Counted from the stretch's first letter, positions 32,590 to 41,820 are shown. The stretch is DNA of 64,000 nt from Marinobacter piscis (GCF_007671655.1 NZ_VCGX01000002.1:806001-870000), one strand, 5' to 3'. A program made the numbers and translations. The notes: a model not told the origin generated them from the letters alone.

Positions 32590-34557
32590 TTACGCTGTCC
32601 GGGTACGCTGTTGCGTAGCGAGGGCGGAATCCTGCTTCCTGGCGGGACGGGCACGCATCAGGCGCATGCCGTTGACCACCACCACCAATACTGAAATCTG
32701 GTGGATAAACATTCCGCCTGCCATGTGTACCTCGTTGGCGAAAACACCCGCCAACAATCCGAACACGGTCAGCAAGGCAATAACAACGTTCTGGCGGATG
32801 TTGTTCAGGGTAGCCCTTGCCAGCCCTACCGCCTCTGAGATCTTGCCCAGATCGTCAGCCATCAACGCAATATCAGCACTCTCGATGGCCACATCGGTTC
32901 CGGCAACGCCCATGGCGATACCAATATCGGCTGTAGCCAGCGCAGGCGCGTCGTTGATTCCGTCACCAACCATGGCTGTGGGGCCAGTCTCGCGCTGAAT
33001 TCTTTCAATGGCTTCCAACTTCTGCTCAGGCAACAGTCCGGCGTGAACTTCATCAATGCCGATTTCACGGGCAATCCGCTGTGCACTGGCATGGTGGTCA
33101 CCGGTCAGCATCACCAGGCGCTTCACTCCACTGTCACGCAGGCTCTGCAATGCTGCCGCCGCTTCAGGGCGCAGGCGGTCAGCGAACCCGAGAAGCCCTA
33201 CTAAAGCTCCGTTAACGGAAACAGCTGCAACGGTTTCACCACGTTCGCGGATCTCATCCAGTGCGACTTTCGCTGTCTCAGGCCATTCGTTGACCCGTTC
33301 TTCCAGCCAGACCGGACTACCGATTTCAACACGCTGATCCTGCCACTGAGCACTTATACCGCCACCCGGTGCAGTTTCAAACTGATCGACCCGGGGGCCG
33401 ACATACGCTTCTGGCAACGCACGCTCAACTGCCCTGCCCAATGGATGCTCGGAACCACTTTCTGCCAGCGCAGCCCACTGCAACAACCGTTCACGGGGTG
33501 ATGCCTCATCCGTATTGGTCGGCAGTGCCGGAACACCCGGTAACGGCGTAACCGTTAATACTTCAGGGCGGCCTTCGGTGAGCGTACCTGTTTTATCGAA
33601 AGCCACTGCACGGATACGACCGGCAGTTTCCAGATATTCACCACCTTTGATCAGAATGCCTCCGCGTGCTGCCCGGCCAATACCTGCAATTACAGAGATT
33701 GGTGTCGAAATAACCAGAGCGCCCGGACAGGCAATTACAAGCAGAGTCAGTGCCAGGGCGATGTTCTGAGTGAATGTGTAGGTAACAATGGCCATCACAA
33801 TGATTGCCGGTGTATACCAGCTGGCAAAGCGTTCAATCATGCGCTGGGTAGGCGCCTTCGCCTCCTGTGCCTGCTCAACACGCTGAATGATCCGTGCTAA
33901 AGTAGTATCTGCGCCCACACTTTGCGCCCGGACTTCAAGGTAGCCATCATGGCTGACCGTTCCGGCAAATACCGTATCGCCCTTCTGCTTCTCGGCAGGA
34001 ATCGGCTCACCGGTAATGGCACTTTCATCAATAGCAGCCTGACCATTGAGAATCTCACCGTCGACACCCAGCCGGCCACCGGGGCGAACCACAACCGTGT
34101 CGCCTGCAATCACTTCATGGGGCGCCAGGGTTATTTCCTCACCGTCACGACGAACCGTTACCTCTGTCGGTGCCAGTGCCAGCAAGTCGCTGAGTGCCGA
34201 GCGGGTCCGCGACAATGTTCGCGCTTCCAGGTAACCACCCAGCACAAACAGGAAGGTGACCGCCGCCGACTCCCAATACTCTCCGATAAACAATGCGCCA
34301 ACGGCCGCAATGGTCACCAGCAGTTCAATACTGATGGAGCGCGCCCGCAACGCGGCGAAGGCTCTCTGTGCTATTTCTGTGCCTGCCACAAGCGCAGCAA
34401 ACAACCAAAGCGCACTGGTGAGTCCTGCAGGACCACCGGAAAAGTTACTGATAACACCGGCCAGGCCTGCAACGCCTGACACCAGTACAACCATACCGCG
34501 CCGGTTTGCGGGAGAGTTCCACAGGCGGCGCCATTTGGATATTATTTTGCTTAACAT
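32590..34557 (-). CDS. P1B-type heavy-metal ATPase with CPG transmembrane motif
   Basis: 655 residues. Pump that moves a soft or transition metal across the inner membrane. Present: TGEP (182-185), phosphorylated Asp321 in DKTGT, SEHPLG, TGDHHASAQR and GDGINDAPAL. The metal-site helix reads ACPGALVISTP (Cys277-Pro-Gly), where classified P1B families have CPC, CPH, SPC or TPC. No N-terminal HMA domain; instead a separate HMA protein is encoded upstream. The last helices include HMAGGMFIHQISVLVVVVNG, histidines that may complete the site. Metal unknown. Encoded 64 nt after the HMA gene; terminator at 32546-32576. Confidence 0.9.
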   Translation of the reverse strand: MLSKIISKWRRLWNSPANRRGMVVLVSGVAGLAGVISNFSGGPAGLTSALWLFAALVAGTEIAQRAFAALRARSISIELLVTIAAVGALFIGEYWESAAVTFLFVLGGYLEARTLSRTRSALSDLLALAPTEVTVRRDGEEITLAPHEVIAGDTVVVRPGGRLGVDGEILNGQAAIDESAITGEPIPAEKQKGDTVFAGTVSHDGYLEVRAQSVGADTTLARIIQRVEQAQEAKAPTQRMIERFASWYTPAIIVMAIVTYTFTQNIALALTLLVIACPGALVISTPISVIAGIGRAARGGILIKGGEYLETAGRIRAVAFDKTGTLTEGRPEVLTVTPLPGVPALPTNTDEASPRERLLQWAALAESGSEHPLGRAVERALPEAYVGPRVDQFETAPGGGISAQWQDQRVEIGSPVWLEERVNEWPETAKVALDEIRERGETVAAVSVNGALVGLLGFADRLRPEAAAALQSLRDSGVKRLVMLTGDHHASAQRIAREIGIDEVHAGLLPEQKLEAIERIQRETGPTAMVGDGINDAPALATADIGIAMGVAGTDVAIESADIALMADDLGKISEAVGLARATLNNIRQNVVIALLTVFGLLAGVFANEVHMAGGMFIHQISVLVVVVNGMRLMRARPARKQDSALATQQRTRTA

Positions 34558-34585
34558 GTTTTTTACCTCTTCACTTCTTCAGTGA

Positions 34586-34612
34586 GCCGGGGCAGCGGAA
34601 AGCCGCCCCGGC
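34586..34612 (-). other. Hairpin between HMA chaperone and metal ATPase genes
   Basis: GCCGGGGC-N11-GCCCCGGC, a perfect 8-bp GC-rich stem in the 64-nt intergenic gap. No T-run, so possibly an mRNA processing or partial attenuation element that could set chaperone above pump expression. Confidence 0.45.
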
Positions 34613-34621
34613 CAGTAAACC

Positions 34622-34837
34622 TTAGAATGCGCTGACGCGGGCCTCGTAACCGACATCTCGTACAGCTGAAACCAGCTGGTCGGTTTTTACCTGCTCGGCG
34701 TCGTATTCCACCTCGATACGTCCGGTTGCAAAATGCACCTTTGAATGGGTTACGCCTTTAATCTGCCCAAGGGCATTCTCGATCTTGGGAACGCAGGAAG
34801 GGCAGTTCAGTTCATCACTACGTAATAGGGTTTTCAT
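34622..34837 (-). CDS. HMA-domain metallochaperone (CopZ-like)
   Basis: 71 residues, a single heavy-metal-associated domain with the CxxC metal site in NCPSCVPKIENALG. I choose the ATG at 34837 because AGGAG lies 7 nt before it; the ATG two codons earlier at 34843 would be too close. It probably delivers metal to the ATPase encoded next, which lacks its own HMA domain. Copper is the commonest cargo of such proteins, but this is not shown. Confidence 0.88.
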   Translation of the reverse strand: MKTLLRSDELNCPSCVPKIENALGQIKGVTHSKVHFATGRIEVEYDAEQVKTDQLVSAVRDVGYEARVSAF

Positions 34838-34897
34838 CGTCATTCTCCTGTCTCTTGACGTTTGATGTATACAGGATGAATGAATCAGGCAGGCTTT

Positions 34898-34917
34898 AAC
34901 ATGAGCTGGAACATGTT
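34898..34917. promoter_or_regulatory. Inverted repeat upstream of the HMA gene
   Basis: AACATG-N8-CATGTT is a perfect 6-8-6 dyad located about 60 nt before the HMA start, within a 221-nt gap that otherwise holds no gene. A TATACA element (34868 region, minus strand) lies between it and the gene and could be a -10 box. A regulator binding site is plausible; a specific family is not assignable. Confidence 0.35.
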
Positions 34918-35058
34918 ACTCCAACTATTTGTTAAATAAGCTGAAATTCAGTAGCCACCCCCCCGAAAAGGGCGTATAAACAGAGGAGTAATTAAAGGAG
35001 GGACGCCCGGCCGCTCACTCAGGCAGCCGGACTTCAGGCAGTTCACATACCGTCTGCG

Positions 35059-35523
35059 TCAGTGACGAACCCGGGCAACGTCTTCGGCGGTTGCGTCAGC
35101 TTCGAGCTGGTTACCGAAACTCGTGCGCAGGTAGTTGACCACGTCTGCAATCTGTTGATCGCTGAGCTTGTCACTGAACCCGGGCATGCCACGAAAGCCA
35201 TTGAGAATGACATCGATCGCATAAAAGGGAGTACGCAATCGCTCGTCGCCAACGAAGGAAGGATAATGCCCGGCCCCTTGCGCACCCTGCCCGTCACTCA
35301 GATGGCAGGCCTGACACAGGGTCTGGTACAACTCTTCACCGCTTGTGGTTGAAAAATGGTTGTGATCCGCAAACAGCTTTTCCCATTCCGGCTTCACAGT
35401 AAAGTCTTCCGAAGAATAAGACTCTGCTGTGTTCGGACCGGAGGACATGTTTTCTGCGGCACCTGCCGTCACAGGTAACGCACTGGCGCCGAGAAAAAGC
35501 AGCGTAAATGTGATGTGTTTCAT
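35059..35523 (-). CDS. Periplasmic monoheme cytochrome c
   Basis: 154 residues from the ATG at 35523 with a signal peptide (TFTLLFLGASALPVTAGAAE). Haem motif CQACH (70-74), and a probable methionine ligand in GFRGMPGFSDKLSDQQ. The longer frame upstream overlaps the amine oxidase gene and lacks sense. The start lies 7 nt after the amine oxidase stop, so the two are cotranscribed; a likely electron acceptor of that flavoenzyme. Confidence 0.88.
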   Translation of the reverse strand: MKHITFTLLFLGASALPVTAGAAENMSSGPNTAESYSSEDFTVKPEWEKLFADHNHFSTTSGEELYQTLCQACHLSDGQGAQGAGHYPSFVGDERLRTPFYAIDVILNGFRGMPGFSDKLSDQQIADVVNYLRTSFGNQLEADATAEDVARVRH

Positions 35524-35530
35524 AGTCACC

Positions 35531-37132
35531 TCAGGCCCTCGCAGTCGCGGTCGCTTTTTCATGGAGCCGTTTGCTGGCATCCATTCCGGAGAGAATAGCG
35601 CCCTCCAGCCACGCAGGAATATAAGAGCAATGCTCGCCGGCGAGCACCAGGCGGTTATCAATCTCACATAACGTGTCGTAATGCGCCTCCCGGAGCTCTT
35701 CGGTCCACAGGCCATAGCAGCCCAGAGACCAGGGGGAAAGGTGCCACGACCAGGAAACACCGGAAATAAACTCTTCCTCATACTGTGGGTGTATCTGTTT
35801 ACCGTAGGACACCGCCAGCGCCACCCGCTCCCTTGCCGTCATGGACGACATGGTAAAGCTGGTTGCATCATCAATTGTGTAGGCACCCAGCAACACCGCC
35901 GGGCCATCACTGAAGTAATCGTACATGGGATAGGAAATGGCCTTGATTGGCAGGTCGGTATAGGACACACCACCAAAAATGCTCTCATCCTGCTCCCAGA
36001 AGCGCCGCTTGAACTCAAGCCCGGTTTTCACAGAGCTGGCGTAAGGCACAGCGGCGATTGCCTCGCGCATGGCGGGCGATACCTCAACCGGAATCTGGCT
36101 AAGAACAGACAATGGAATTGTGCAGACACACCAGTCAGCCTTGCGGGTCATGACATCATCCGGGCGCTCCGGATCGATATAATGCACGGTTACTTCATTA
36201 TCAGACTGCTCTATGCGCACGACTTTCCGGCCATATTCAATCAGGTCACCCACCTCACCGGCAAAGCCCCGGGCGATCTCCTCCATGCCCCCTGCGGGCT
36301 CAAACATGGTGTGCTGGTAGGAGGTATTGAAATAGTCCAGCAGCATGCCCCACAAACCCGAGTGCAGCAGTTCCTTGAAGTCCAGGGGTTCACTGGGAGA
36401 AGGCTTGGGCATCAGCCCGGCGGCTGGCCAGTCGTCATAGCCGCGGTATTCACTGGCTTTCAGGCTTTTCTGATATTTATAGTCGTCAGTGAGGTGGCCC
36501 CAGTCATCCAGCTGTGCCAGCAAAGCCTCGGTGTCTTCTTTCGTTAACACATCATCAAGGGCCTGCTGATTGGTGGCTTTTGCCAACAACTCCGACGTAT
36601 AACCGTGCACATCTGTCAGCACTTCACGCACACGCTTGGGCTTCCCGCCAAACGCTTTGGATGAATGTACGTAAGCGTTGTAATTCAGCTGGATAAAAGG
36701 TTCGAGTTTTACCCCGAACTTTTTGCAATAGTGCAGCACACCATAATGATGATAGGGAATCCGCCAGGGGCCGGGGTTGATATAGTTGCCCGGCGCAAAC
36801 TCACAGTGCTGGGTTTCACCCGAGAGATCGGTGACTGTATCCCCGCTGTGAATGGTGTAACACCGACCACCGGGGCGCTGGTTATATTCAAGAATGGTGA
36901 CATCGTAGCCTGCCTTGCGCATTTCATAGGCCGCTGTCATTCCTGCAAGGCCGGCGCCCAGGATCAACACACTGTCGCCATCCGGCGCGTCAGACAGCTC
37001 CAGTTCGCTGGTAAACGTTGAGGCTTTAGCAAAGCCCATAGACATCATCGCGGAATACATTGCGCTGGCGCCTGCAGTTTTGCCAATCATCGTCAGCAGA
37101 TCACGCCGTGTTAAAAAAGGGCTTGTAGTCAT
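35531..37132 (-). CDS. Tat-exported flavin amine oxidase/dehydrogenase
   Basis: 533 residues from the ATG at 37132. The N-terminus has a twin-arginine signal, TRRDLLTMIGKTAGASA, so the folded flavoprotein would be exported. FAD binding is shown by GAGLAG (59-64) and RPGGR (86-90); the C-terminal FAD segment LVLAGEHCSYIPAWLEGAI is also typical of the monoamine oxidase/L-amino-acid oxidase superfamily. Flanked within 10 nt by cytochrome c genes on both sides, which suggests that electrons leave FADH2 to cytochromes rather than oxygen, as described for nicotine oxidoreductase NicA2. Substrate (an amine or amino acid) unknown. Confidence 0.88.
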   Translation of the reverse strand: MTTSPFLTRRDLLTMIGKTAGASAMYSAMMSMGFAKASTFTSELELSDAPDGDSVLILGAGLAGMTAAYEMRKAGYDVTILEYNQRPGGRCYTIHSGDTVTDLSGETQHCEFAPGNYINPGPWRIPYHHYGVLHYCKKFGVKLEPFIQLNYNAYVHSSKAFGGKPKRVREVLTDVHGYTSELLAKATNQQALDDVLTKEDTEALLAQLDDWGHLTDDYKYQKSLKASEYRGYDDWPAAGLMPKPSPSEPLDFKELLHSGLWGMLLDYFNTSYQHTMFEPAGGMEEIARGFAGEVGDLIEYGRKVVRIEQSDNEVTVHYIDPERPDDVMTRKADWCVCTIPLSVLSQIPVEVSPAMREAIAAVPYASSVKTGLEFKRRFWEQDESIFGGVSYTDLPIKAISYPMYDYFSDGPAVLLGAYTIDDATSFTMSSMTARERVALAVSYGKQIHPQYEEEFISGVSWSWHLSPWSLGCYGLWTEELREAHYDTLCEIDNRLVLAGEHCSYIPAWLEGAILSGMDASKRLHEKATATARA

Positions 37133-37142
37133 GTGACGGACC

Positions 37143-38618
37143 TTATTGATCAGAGTGAACATTTTGGTGGCGAACGGCATTGGCTCGACGGTTACGCCGA
37201 CGCAGCCAGAGCCAAACCCCACCCGCAATCAGTACCACAAGAATCAGGATGCCAATCCACGCCAGCGTGGGCGCATACCGAATCAAACCCGAGACAGGCT
37301 GCTGGCCCGATGCTATATAAGCGACATCGTCCGCATTGATGTTACTGGTTGAGTGACCACCAAACTCTGTACGCACATAGTTGGCAATGTCTGCTATCTG
37401 CTGGTCCTCAAGCTTGCCCTCGAACCCGGGCATGAGTGGCCTTGGCGTTGAGCCACTGAACGCTACCCCCCTGAGGACAACAGCCACCAGGTTTCTTGGG
37501 TTGGCACTGCGCACGGAGGTATTTCCCTGCAGACTTGCGTATTGAGAAAACGGCTGCCCCAGACCATCGTCACGGTGACAGGCTGCACAATGCTGAGCGT
37601 ATAAGCCCTCAGGAGAATCGGGATTTTTGATGTCATCCGGTTTCAGCCCATGCTGTGCAAGCTCATCCGGCGCGTAATCCGTGGCTTTGATAACCACCGG
37701 CTCCATGTCCAGGATGGGTTTGCTCAGCTCAGGATCAAACACAGCGTGCTGCTGAGTGTCATCCGCTATGGCTGGTACGGTTTTAAGGTACGCCGCCATT
37801 GCCAGACGATCTTCTTCTGTCAGATATTGAAGGCCGTAATGCACAGCTTCGCCCATCGGGCCAGTGGCCTGAGCGAGGTAGCTCACCTGCCCCTGCCGGA
37901 AATAATCTGCCAGCTCCTGATTGCTCCAGGCACCAATGCCCGCCTTTTCGTCACTGGTAATATTGGGTGCAAACCAGCTGCCCAGCTGAGCACCACCGAG
38001 ATACTGGTCGAACTCACTGGCCATCATGTCGTCGCGGGGTGTATGGCAGGTACTGCAGTGAGCCATGTGGTCGACAAGGTACTGGCCACGGGCTTCCTGC
38101 TCATCAAACCCTTCCGGCGCCTCATACTCGCCCAGATTCATGGCGTTCCAGACAATCATTGAAAAGCGGATATTAAACGGAAAACCCAGGTCTGTGCTCG
38201 CTTCAGGGGCATAGTCCACCGCGGGGATACTCTGCAGATATGCATACAGTGCTTCGATATCCTCATCCGTCATACCGCGATACGCGGGGTACGGCATCGC
38301 GGGATACAGGTACTTCCCTCCGGGAGCTTTACCATCCCGCAACACCCGTTTGAGATCCTCAAGGGAATAATCACCTATCCCGTATTCCTTCGATGAAGAA
38401 ATGTTGGGGGCAACGATGCTGCCTAAAGGTGTGATGTTGGCATTGCCACCGGCATACGGGGTGCCATCGGGGCCGACATGACAGGCAAGGCAGTCGGTCG
38501 CCCTGGCAATGTACTCACCCCGCTCGATCAGCGATTCATTGGTTTCAGCTGTAGCGGCGGTGCCTGATAAACCTCCGATCAGCACACACGCTGCCACCCG
38601 AAATAGTCGAAGCCGCAT
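37143..38618 (-). CDS. Membrane-anchored triheme cytochrome c
   Basis: 491 residues. Signal peptide ends near AATA-ET (23/24). Three haem motifs: CLACH (43-47), CSTCH (188-192), CAACH (344-348), the layout of cytochrome subunits of membrane alcohol and gluconate dehydrogenases, which pass electrons to ubiquinone. A C-terminal helix (IGILILVVLIAGGVWLW) followed by arginines anchors it in the inner membrane. First gene of the unit with the flavin amine oxidase (10-nt gap) and monoheme cytochrome. No dehydrogenase of the usual partners is present, so the amine oxidase is its probable partner. Confidence 0.9.
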   Translation of the reverse strand: MRLRLFRVAACVLIGGLSGTAATAETNESLIERGEYIARATDCLACHVGPDGTPYAGGNANITPLGSIVAPNISSSKEYGIGDYSLEDLKRVLRDGKAPGGKYLYPAMPYPAYRGMTDEDIEALYAYLQSIPAVDYAPEASTDLGFPFNIRFSMIVWNAMNLGEYEAPEGFDEQEARGQYLVDHMAHCSTCHTPRDDMMASEFDQYLGGAQLGSWFAPNITSDEKAGIGAWSNQELADYFRQGQVSYLAQATGPMGEAVHYGLQYLTEEDRLAMAAYLKTVPAIADDTQQHAVFDPELSKPILDMEPVVIKATDYAPDELAQHGLKPDDIKNPDSPEGLYAQHCAACHRDDGLGQPFSQYASLQGNTSVRSANPRNLVAVVLRGVAFSGSTPRPLMPGFEGKLEDQQIADIANYVRTEFGGHSTSNINADDVAYIASGQQPVSGLIRYAPTLAWIGILILVVLIAGGVWLWLRRRNRRANAVRHQNVHSDQ

Positions 38619-38720
38619 AATACTGTCCTGTTATTTTGAGTGCGAGTCTTACTATTACAGGGTAGCCCCAAGCCGGAAAAAGTCCAGCCTGAATAATGAC
38701 CTGGACAAATTCCGGGAAAT

Positions 38721-39496
38721 TTAATCGCTGTCTGAGCCCTCAGCCAGTTGCTCCAGACCGGCACGATCGGAGACACGTATCCATTGCCTCCCGGTTTCAA
38801 CAAAGCCCCGGCGACGAAGGCTGGAGATGGTGCGGCTCACGGTTTCTGCGGTAGATGCGACCATTGCCGCCAGGTCCTGCTGGGAGAGTGGCGACTGGAT
38901 CAGAGTGGCGACTGGATCAGAGTGCCGGCATTATCTGTCTCACCCAACCGGTCAGCCAGATCGAGCAGCACCCTGGCGATTCTTGCCTCTACTGGCAGGG
39001 TGCTGAGCGACCGAATAATATCGTGCGCCGCCTCCAGATCCCTGGCCACCCCGTCAAGTGCGCTCACCGCCACTTCGGGGTAGGTGTGCAGCAAGTGCCG
39101 GAAATCGGCTGTGGTAATCATCAGCACACAGCAATCCGTCTGCGCGACCGCACTCTGTGGGTAACGACGCCGGCCGAGTACGGAGAGCCCGCCAAAAGGG
39201 TCGCCCTGCCCCAGCAAATCCAGCACCACCTCATGTCCGGAGGTGCTGTACCGAAGCAGTTTGACCCTGCCATGGGCAACCAGAAACAGTGCTTCAGCCA
39301 GTGCCCCCTCGTGATAAAGCGTTGCACCCGAGGGATAGTCTACACTGCGAAACAAACGGTTAACCGCCGCAATTGCTGGCTCTGGCAATCCACGAAAGTA
39401 CGGGGCATTGCCAAGGATTCTGGCGCGCAAGTCAGCGGAGCAGCCGTGCGGGCTGACCCGGGTGTCCCGTAACGGTGTTGTTCGCTTACGCTCCAT
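38721..39496 (-). pseudogene. Crp/Fnr-family regulator, frameshifted by 17-bp duplication
   Basis: Starts at the ATG at 39496 (AGGAG upstream) and codes a cyclic-nucleotide-binding-like domain (ATLYHEGALAEALFLVAHGR, DPFGGLSVLGRR) and the long dimer helix, but hits a TGA at 38902-38900, directly after SPL. The lost part is intact in another frame: SQQDLAAMVASTAETVSRTI, an HTH, ending at 38721. A 17-bp tandem duplication (38886-38919) causes the shift; removing one copy gives exactly 253 codons including stop, that is 252 residues. No Fnr-type cysteine cluster is seen. A DNR-like NO sensor for the nearby nor genes is possible but unproven. Confidence 0.85.
38885..38924. repeat. 17-bp tandem duplication within the Crp/Fnr gene
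   Basis: GAGTGGCGACTGGATCA occurs twice head to tail (38886-38902 and 38903-38919) followed by a partial third copy (GAGTG). The period of 17 is not a multiple of 3, so copy number decides whether the reading frame reaches the HTH. Confidence 0.97.
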
Positions 39497-39601
39497 AAAG
39501 GTACTCCTCTGGCTTTTTGACCAAGGCTCCACAATCTGACTAAATGGTGACTATACTCAGATACACAGTGTAAGTCCGCCACAGGGAGGGGAATATCCAG
39601 T

Positions 39602-40759
39602 ATGACAAAAAACAACAATGTTCAGGTTACGTCTGCTTCCGGCATCTCAGACTCGAAACTCCATCGCACCGTTGCCGGGTTGCTTGAACGCGCCGACATA
39701 CAGATCGGAGGCTCGCGACCCTGGGATATTCAGCTGCATACGCCGGATGTTATTGACCGGGCCATCAGTAAAGGCAACCTGGGCTTTGGCGAAGCCTATA
39801 TGGATGGGCACTGGGACGTGGAACAACTTGACCAGTTCTTCTATCGCCTGCTGAACAGCCAGCTAGACCAGCACTTCAAATCGCGCCGGCATCTGATTTA
39901 CTTTCTTACTGCCTCCCTGCTCAACCTGCAACGTGGTAAACGCGCCTGGGAAGTCGGACAGTTTCATTACGATCTGGGCAACGACTTCTACCAGACAATG
40001 CTCGACCCACGCATGAACTACAGCTGCGGCTACTGGAAAAACGCCGAGAACCTGGCGGAGGCCCAGGAAGCCAAACTCGACCTGATCTGCCAAAAACTCG
40101 GACTGCAGCCAGGGATGCGGGTGCTGGATATTGGCTGTGGCTGGGGCAGTTTTATGGGTTACGCTGCCGAACATTATGGCGTGGAGTGCGTAGGATTCAC
40201 CGTTTCCCAGGCCCAGGCCGACTGGATACGAAGCCACTACCCCGGCCTGCCCGTTGAGGTAAAACTGCAGGACTACCGGGAAGTAGAGGGCACTTTTGAC
40301 CGCATCGCCAGCGTTGGCATGTTTGAACATGTCGGACGCAAAAACCATCGTGAATTCATGGGCGTGGCAAACCGGGTTCTTGCCGGTGACGGGCTTTTCC
40401 TTTTGCATACCATTGGCAACAAGAAAACCACCACCGTGTCCGACCCCTGGACAGAAAAATACATTTTCCCGAACGGAGACCTGCCGTCAGCAAGCCAGAT
40501 TGCCCATGCCTCAGACGGCCTGTTCGTTGCGGAAGACGTAGAAAACTTCGGCGCCGATTACGACAAAACACTGATGGCCTGGCACGCCAACTTTGAGGCC
40601 GCCTGGCCAGACTTCCGTGACAAACTGGGCGACCGTTTCTACCGTATGTGGCGGTATTACCTGCTCTCCTGCGCCGGCGCTTTCCGTGCCCGGGAACTGC
40701 AGCTATATCAGTGGGTGTTTTCCAAAGAGGGGGTACCTGGGGGTTATGTTCGGCCATAG
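39602..40759 (+). CDS. cfa: Cyclopropane-fatty-acyl-phospholipid synthase
   Basis: 385 residues. Transfers a methylene group from S-adenosylmethionine to double bonds of membrane lipid acyl chains, a stationary-phase and acid-stress modification. SAM motif VLDIGCGWGS (from 174), FHYDLGNDFYQTMLDPRMNYSCGYW, and the catalytic-site segment YYLLSCAGAFRAR are all present, with the usual length of about 380. ATG at 39602; divergent from the broken Crp/Fnr gene, with 105 nt between. Confidence 0.95.
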   Translation: MTKNNNVQVTSASGISDSKLHRTVAGLLERADIQIGGSRPWDIQLHTPDVIDRAISKGNLGFGEAYMDGHWDVEQLDQFFYRLLNSQLDQHFKSRRHLIYFLTASLLNLQRGKRAWEVGQFHYDLGNDFYQTMLDPRMNYSCGYWKNAENLAEAQEAKLDLICQKLGLQPGMRVLDIGCGWGSFMGYAAEHYGVECVGFTVSQAQADWIRSHYPGLPVEVKLQDYREVEGTFDRIASVGMFEHVGRKNHREFMGVANRVLAGDGLFLLHTIGNKKTTTVSDPWTEKYIFPNGDLPSASQIAHASDGLFVAEDVENFGADYDKTLMAWHANFEAAWPDFRDKLGDRFYRMWRYYLLSCAGAFRARELQLYQWVFSKEGVPGGYVRP

Positions 40760-40816
40760 TTGTATTTGATACATTGCTGAACCTATCGTTTTTACCGTAA
40801 CAGGAACACTCGCCGG

Positions 40817-41752
40817 ATGGCCTACCCTATTGAAGACAAGCTCGTGATCGCCGTGGCGTCCAGCGCTCTGTTTGATCTGTCCAGATCAGACCGGGTGTTC
40901 CGCAAAGAAGGTGAAAAAGCGTATCGGCATTATCAGGAAGCGCATCTCAACAAGCCGTTGCGCAAGGGCGTGGCTTTTCCGTTCGTAAAACGGTTTCTGA
41001 GTGTCAACCAGAAGTTTCCCGAGCAATGCCCGGTGGAGGTGGTTCTGCTGTCGCGTAACTCGGTGATCACCGGCAAACGGATCTTTCACTCCATACACCA
41101 TCACGGCCTGGATATTACCCGTGCGGCGTTTCTGGAAGGCCGGTCACCTTATGCCTACATTCCTGCCTTCAACGCTTCGCTGTTTCTGTCAGCAAACCCG
41201 GGGGATGTTTCCCAGGCAATTGATTATGGCTATGCCGCCGGCAGAGTTCTACCAAGCAAGGTTGTGGATGATGAAGGTGACACGGAACTGCGCATTGCCT
41301 TCGACTTTGATGGCGTGATTGCCGACGACGACTCGGAGCAGGTATATAAAGCCGGCTCTCTGGAAGATTTCCAGGCGTACGAAACATCCCACTCCCAGAT
41401 CCCCCACAGCCCGGGGCCGCTGGCGGATTTATTCCGCAAGCTTTCACACCTGCAAACACTGGAAGACCAGGCCGTCACCGACGACCCTGAGTATCAGCGG
41501 GTCTTGCGAACCGCCATTGTGACGGCCCGCAATGCACCTTCCCACGAGCGGGTGATTACCACCCTGGAACACTGGGGCGTGGATGCCAATGAGGTTTTCT
41601 TCCTGGGCGGAATGAAGAAAGACCGCATTCTAAACGTGCTCAAACCCCACATGTTCTTTGATGACCAGCGCTCGCATCTGGAATCCGAGGCCGGGGATAT
41701 TCCCATGGTGCATGTTCCGTTCGGGGTGGCGAATCTGGCAGAGAAACGGTGA
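40817..41752 (+). CDS. Cytosolic 5'-nucleotidase family protein
   Basis: 311 residues, HAD-like 5'-nucleotidase of the bacterial family related to eukaryotic cytosolic nucleotidase I. The acidic catalytic motif is FDFDGVIADDDSE (Asp163, Asp165) and a second conserved block is FLGGMKKDRILNVLKPHMFF followed by DDQ. Hydrolyses nucleoside monophosphates, presumably. It follows cfa by 57 nt and could be cotranscribed. A hairpin follows its stop. Confidence 0.85.
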   Translation: MAYPIEDKLVIAVASSALFDLSRSDRVFRKEGEKAYRHYQEAHLNKPLRKGVAFPFVKRFLSVNQKFPEQCPVEVVLLSRNSVITGKRIFHSIHHHGLDITRAAFLEGRSPYAYIPAFNASLFLSANPGDVSQAIDYGYAAGRVLPSKVVDDEGDTELRIAFDFDGVIADDDSEQVYKAGSLEDFQAYETSHSQIPHSPGPLADLFRKLSHLQTLEDQAVTDDPEYQRVLRTAIVTARNAPSHERVITTLEHWGVDANEVFFLGGMKKDRILNVLKPHMFFDDQRSHLESEAGDIPMVHVPFGVANLAEKR

Positions 41753-41791
41753 GGGGTTCTGGCCTGAAACGCGCACGCCCAATTTAACCCA

Positions 41792-41820
41792 CGCCCCAAA
41801 GACAGCCAGAATTTGGGGCG
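41792..41820. terminator. Hairpin between convergent 5'-nucleotidase and adhesin genes
   Basis: CGCCCCAAA-N11-TTTGGGGCG is a perfect 9-bp stem midway in the 134-nt gap between convergent genes. A loose T-rich run follows on the plus strand (about 41834). Probably terminates both sides, though neither side has a strong U-tract directly at the stem. Confidence 0.55.

Noticed and set aside
34941..34951. CTGAA-A-TTCAG palindrome in the gap after the monoheme cytochrome gene.
   Set aside because: Short and isolated, with no T-run; not supported as a terminator or operator.
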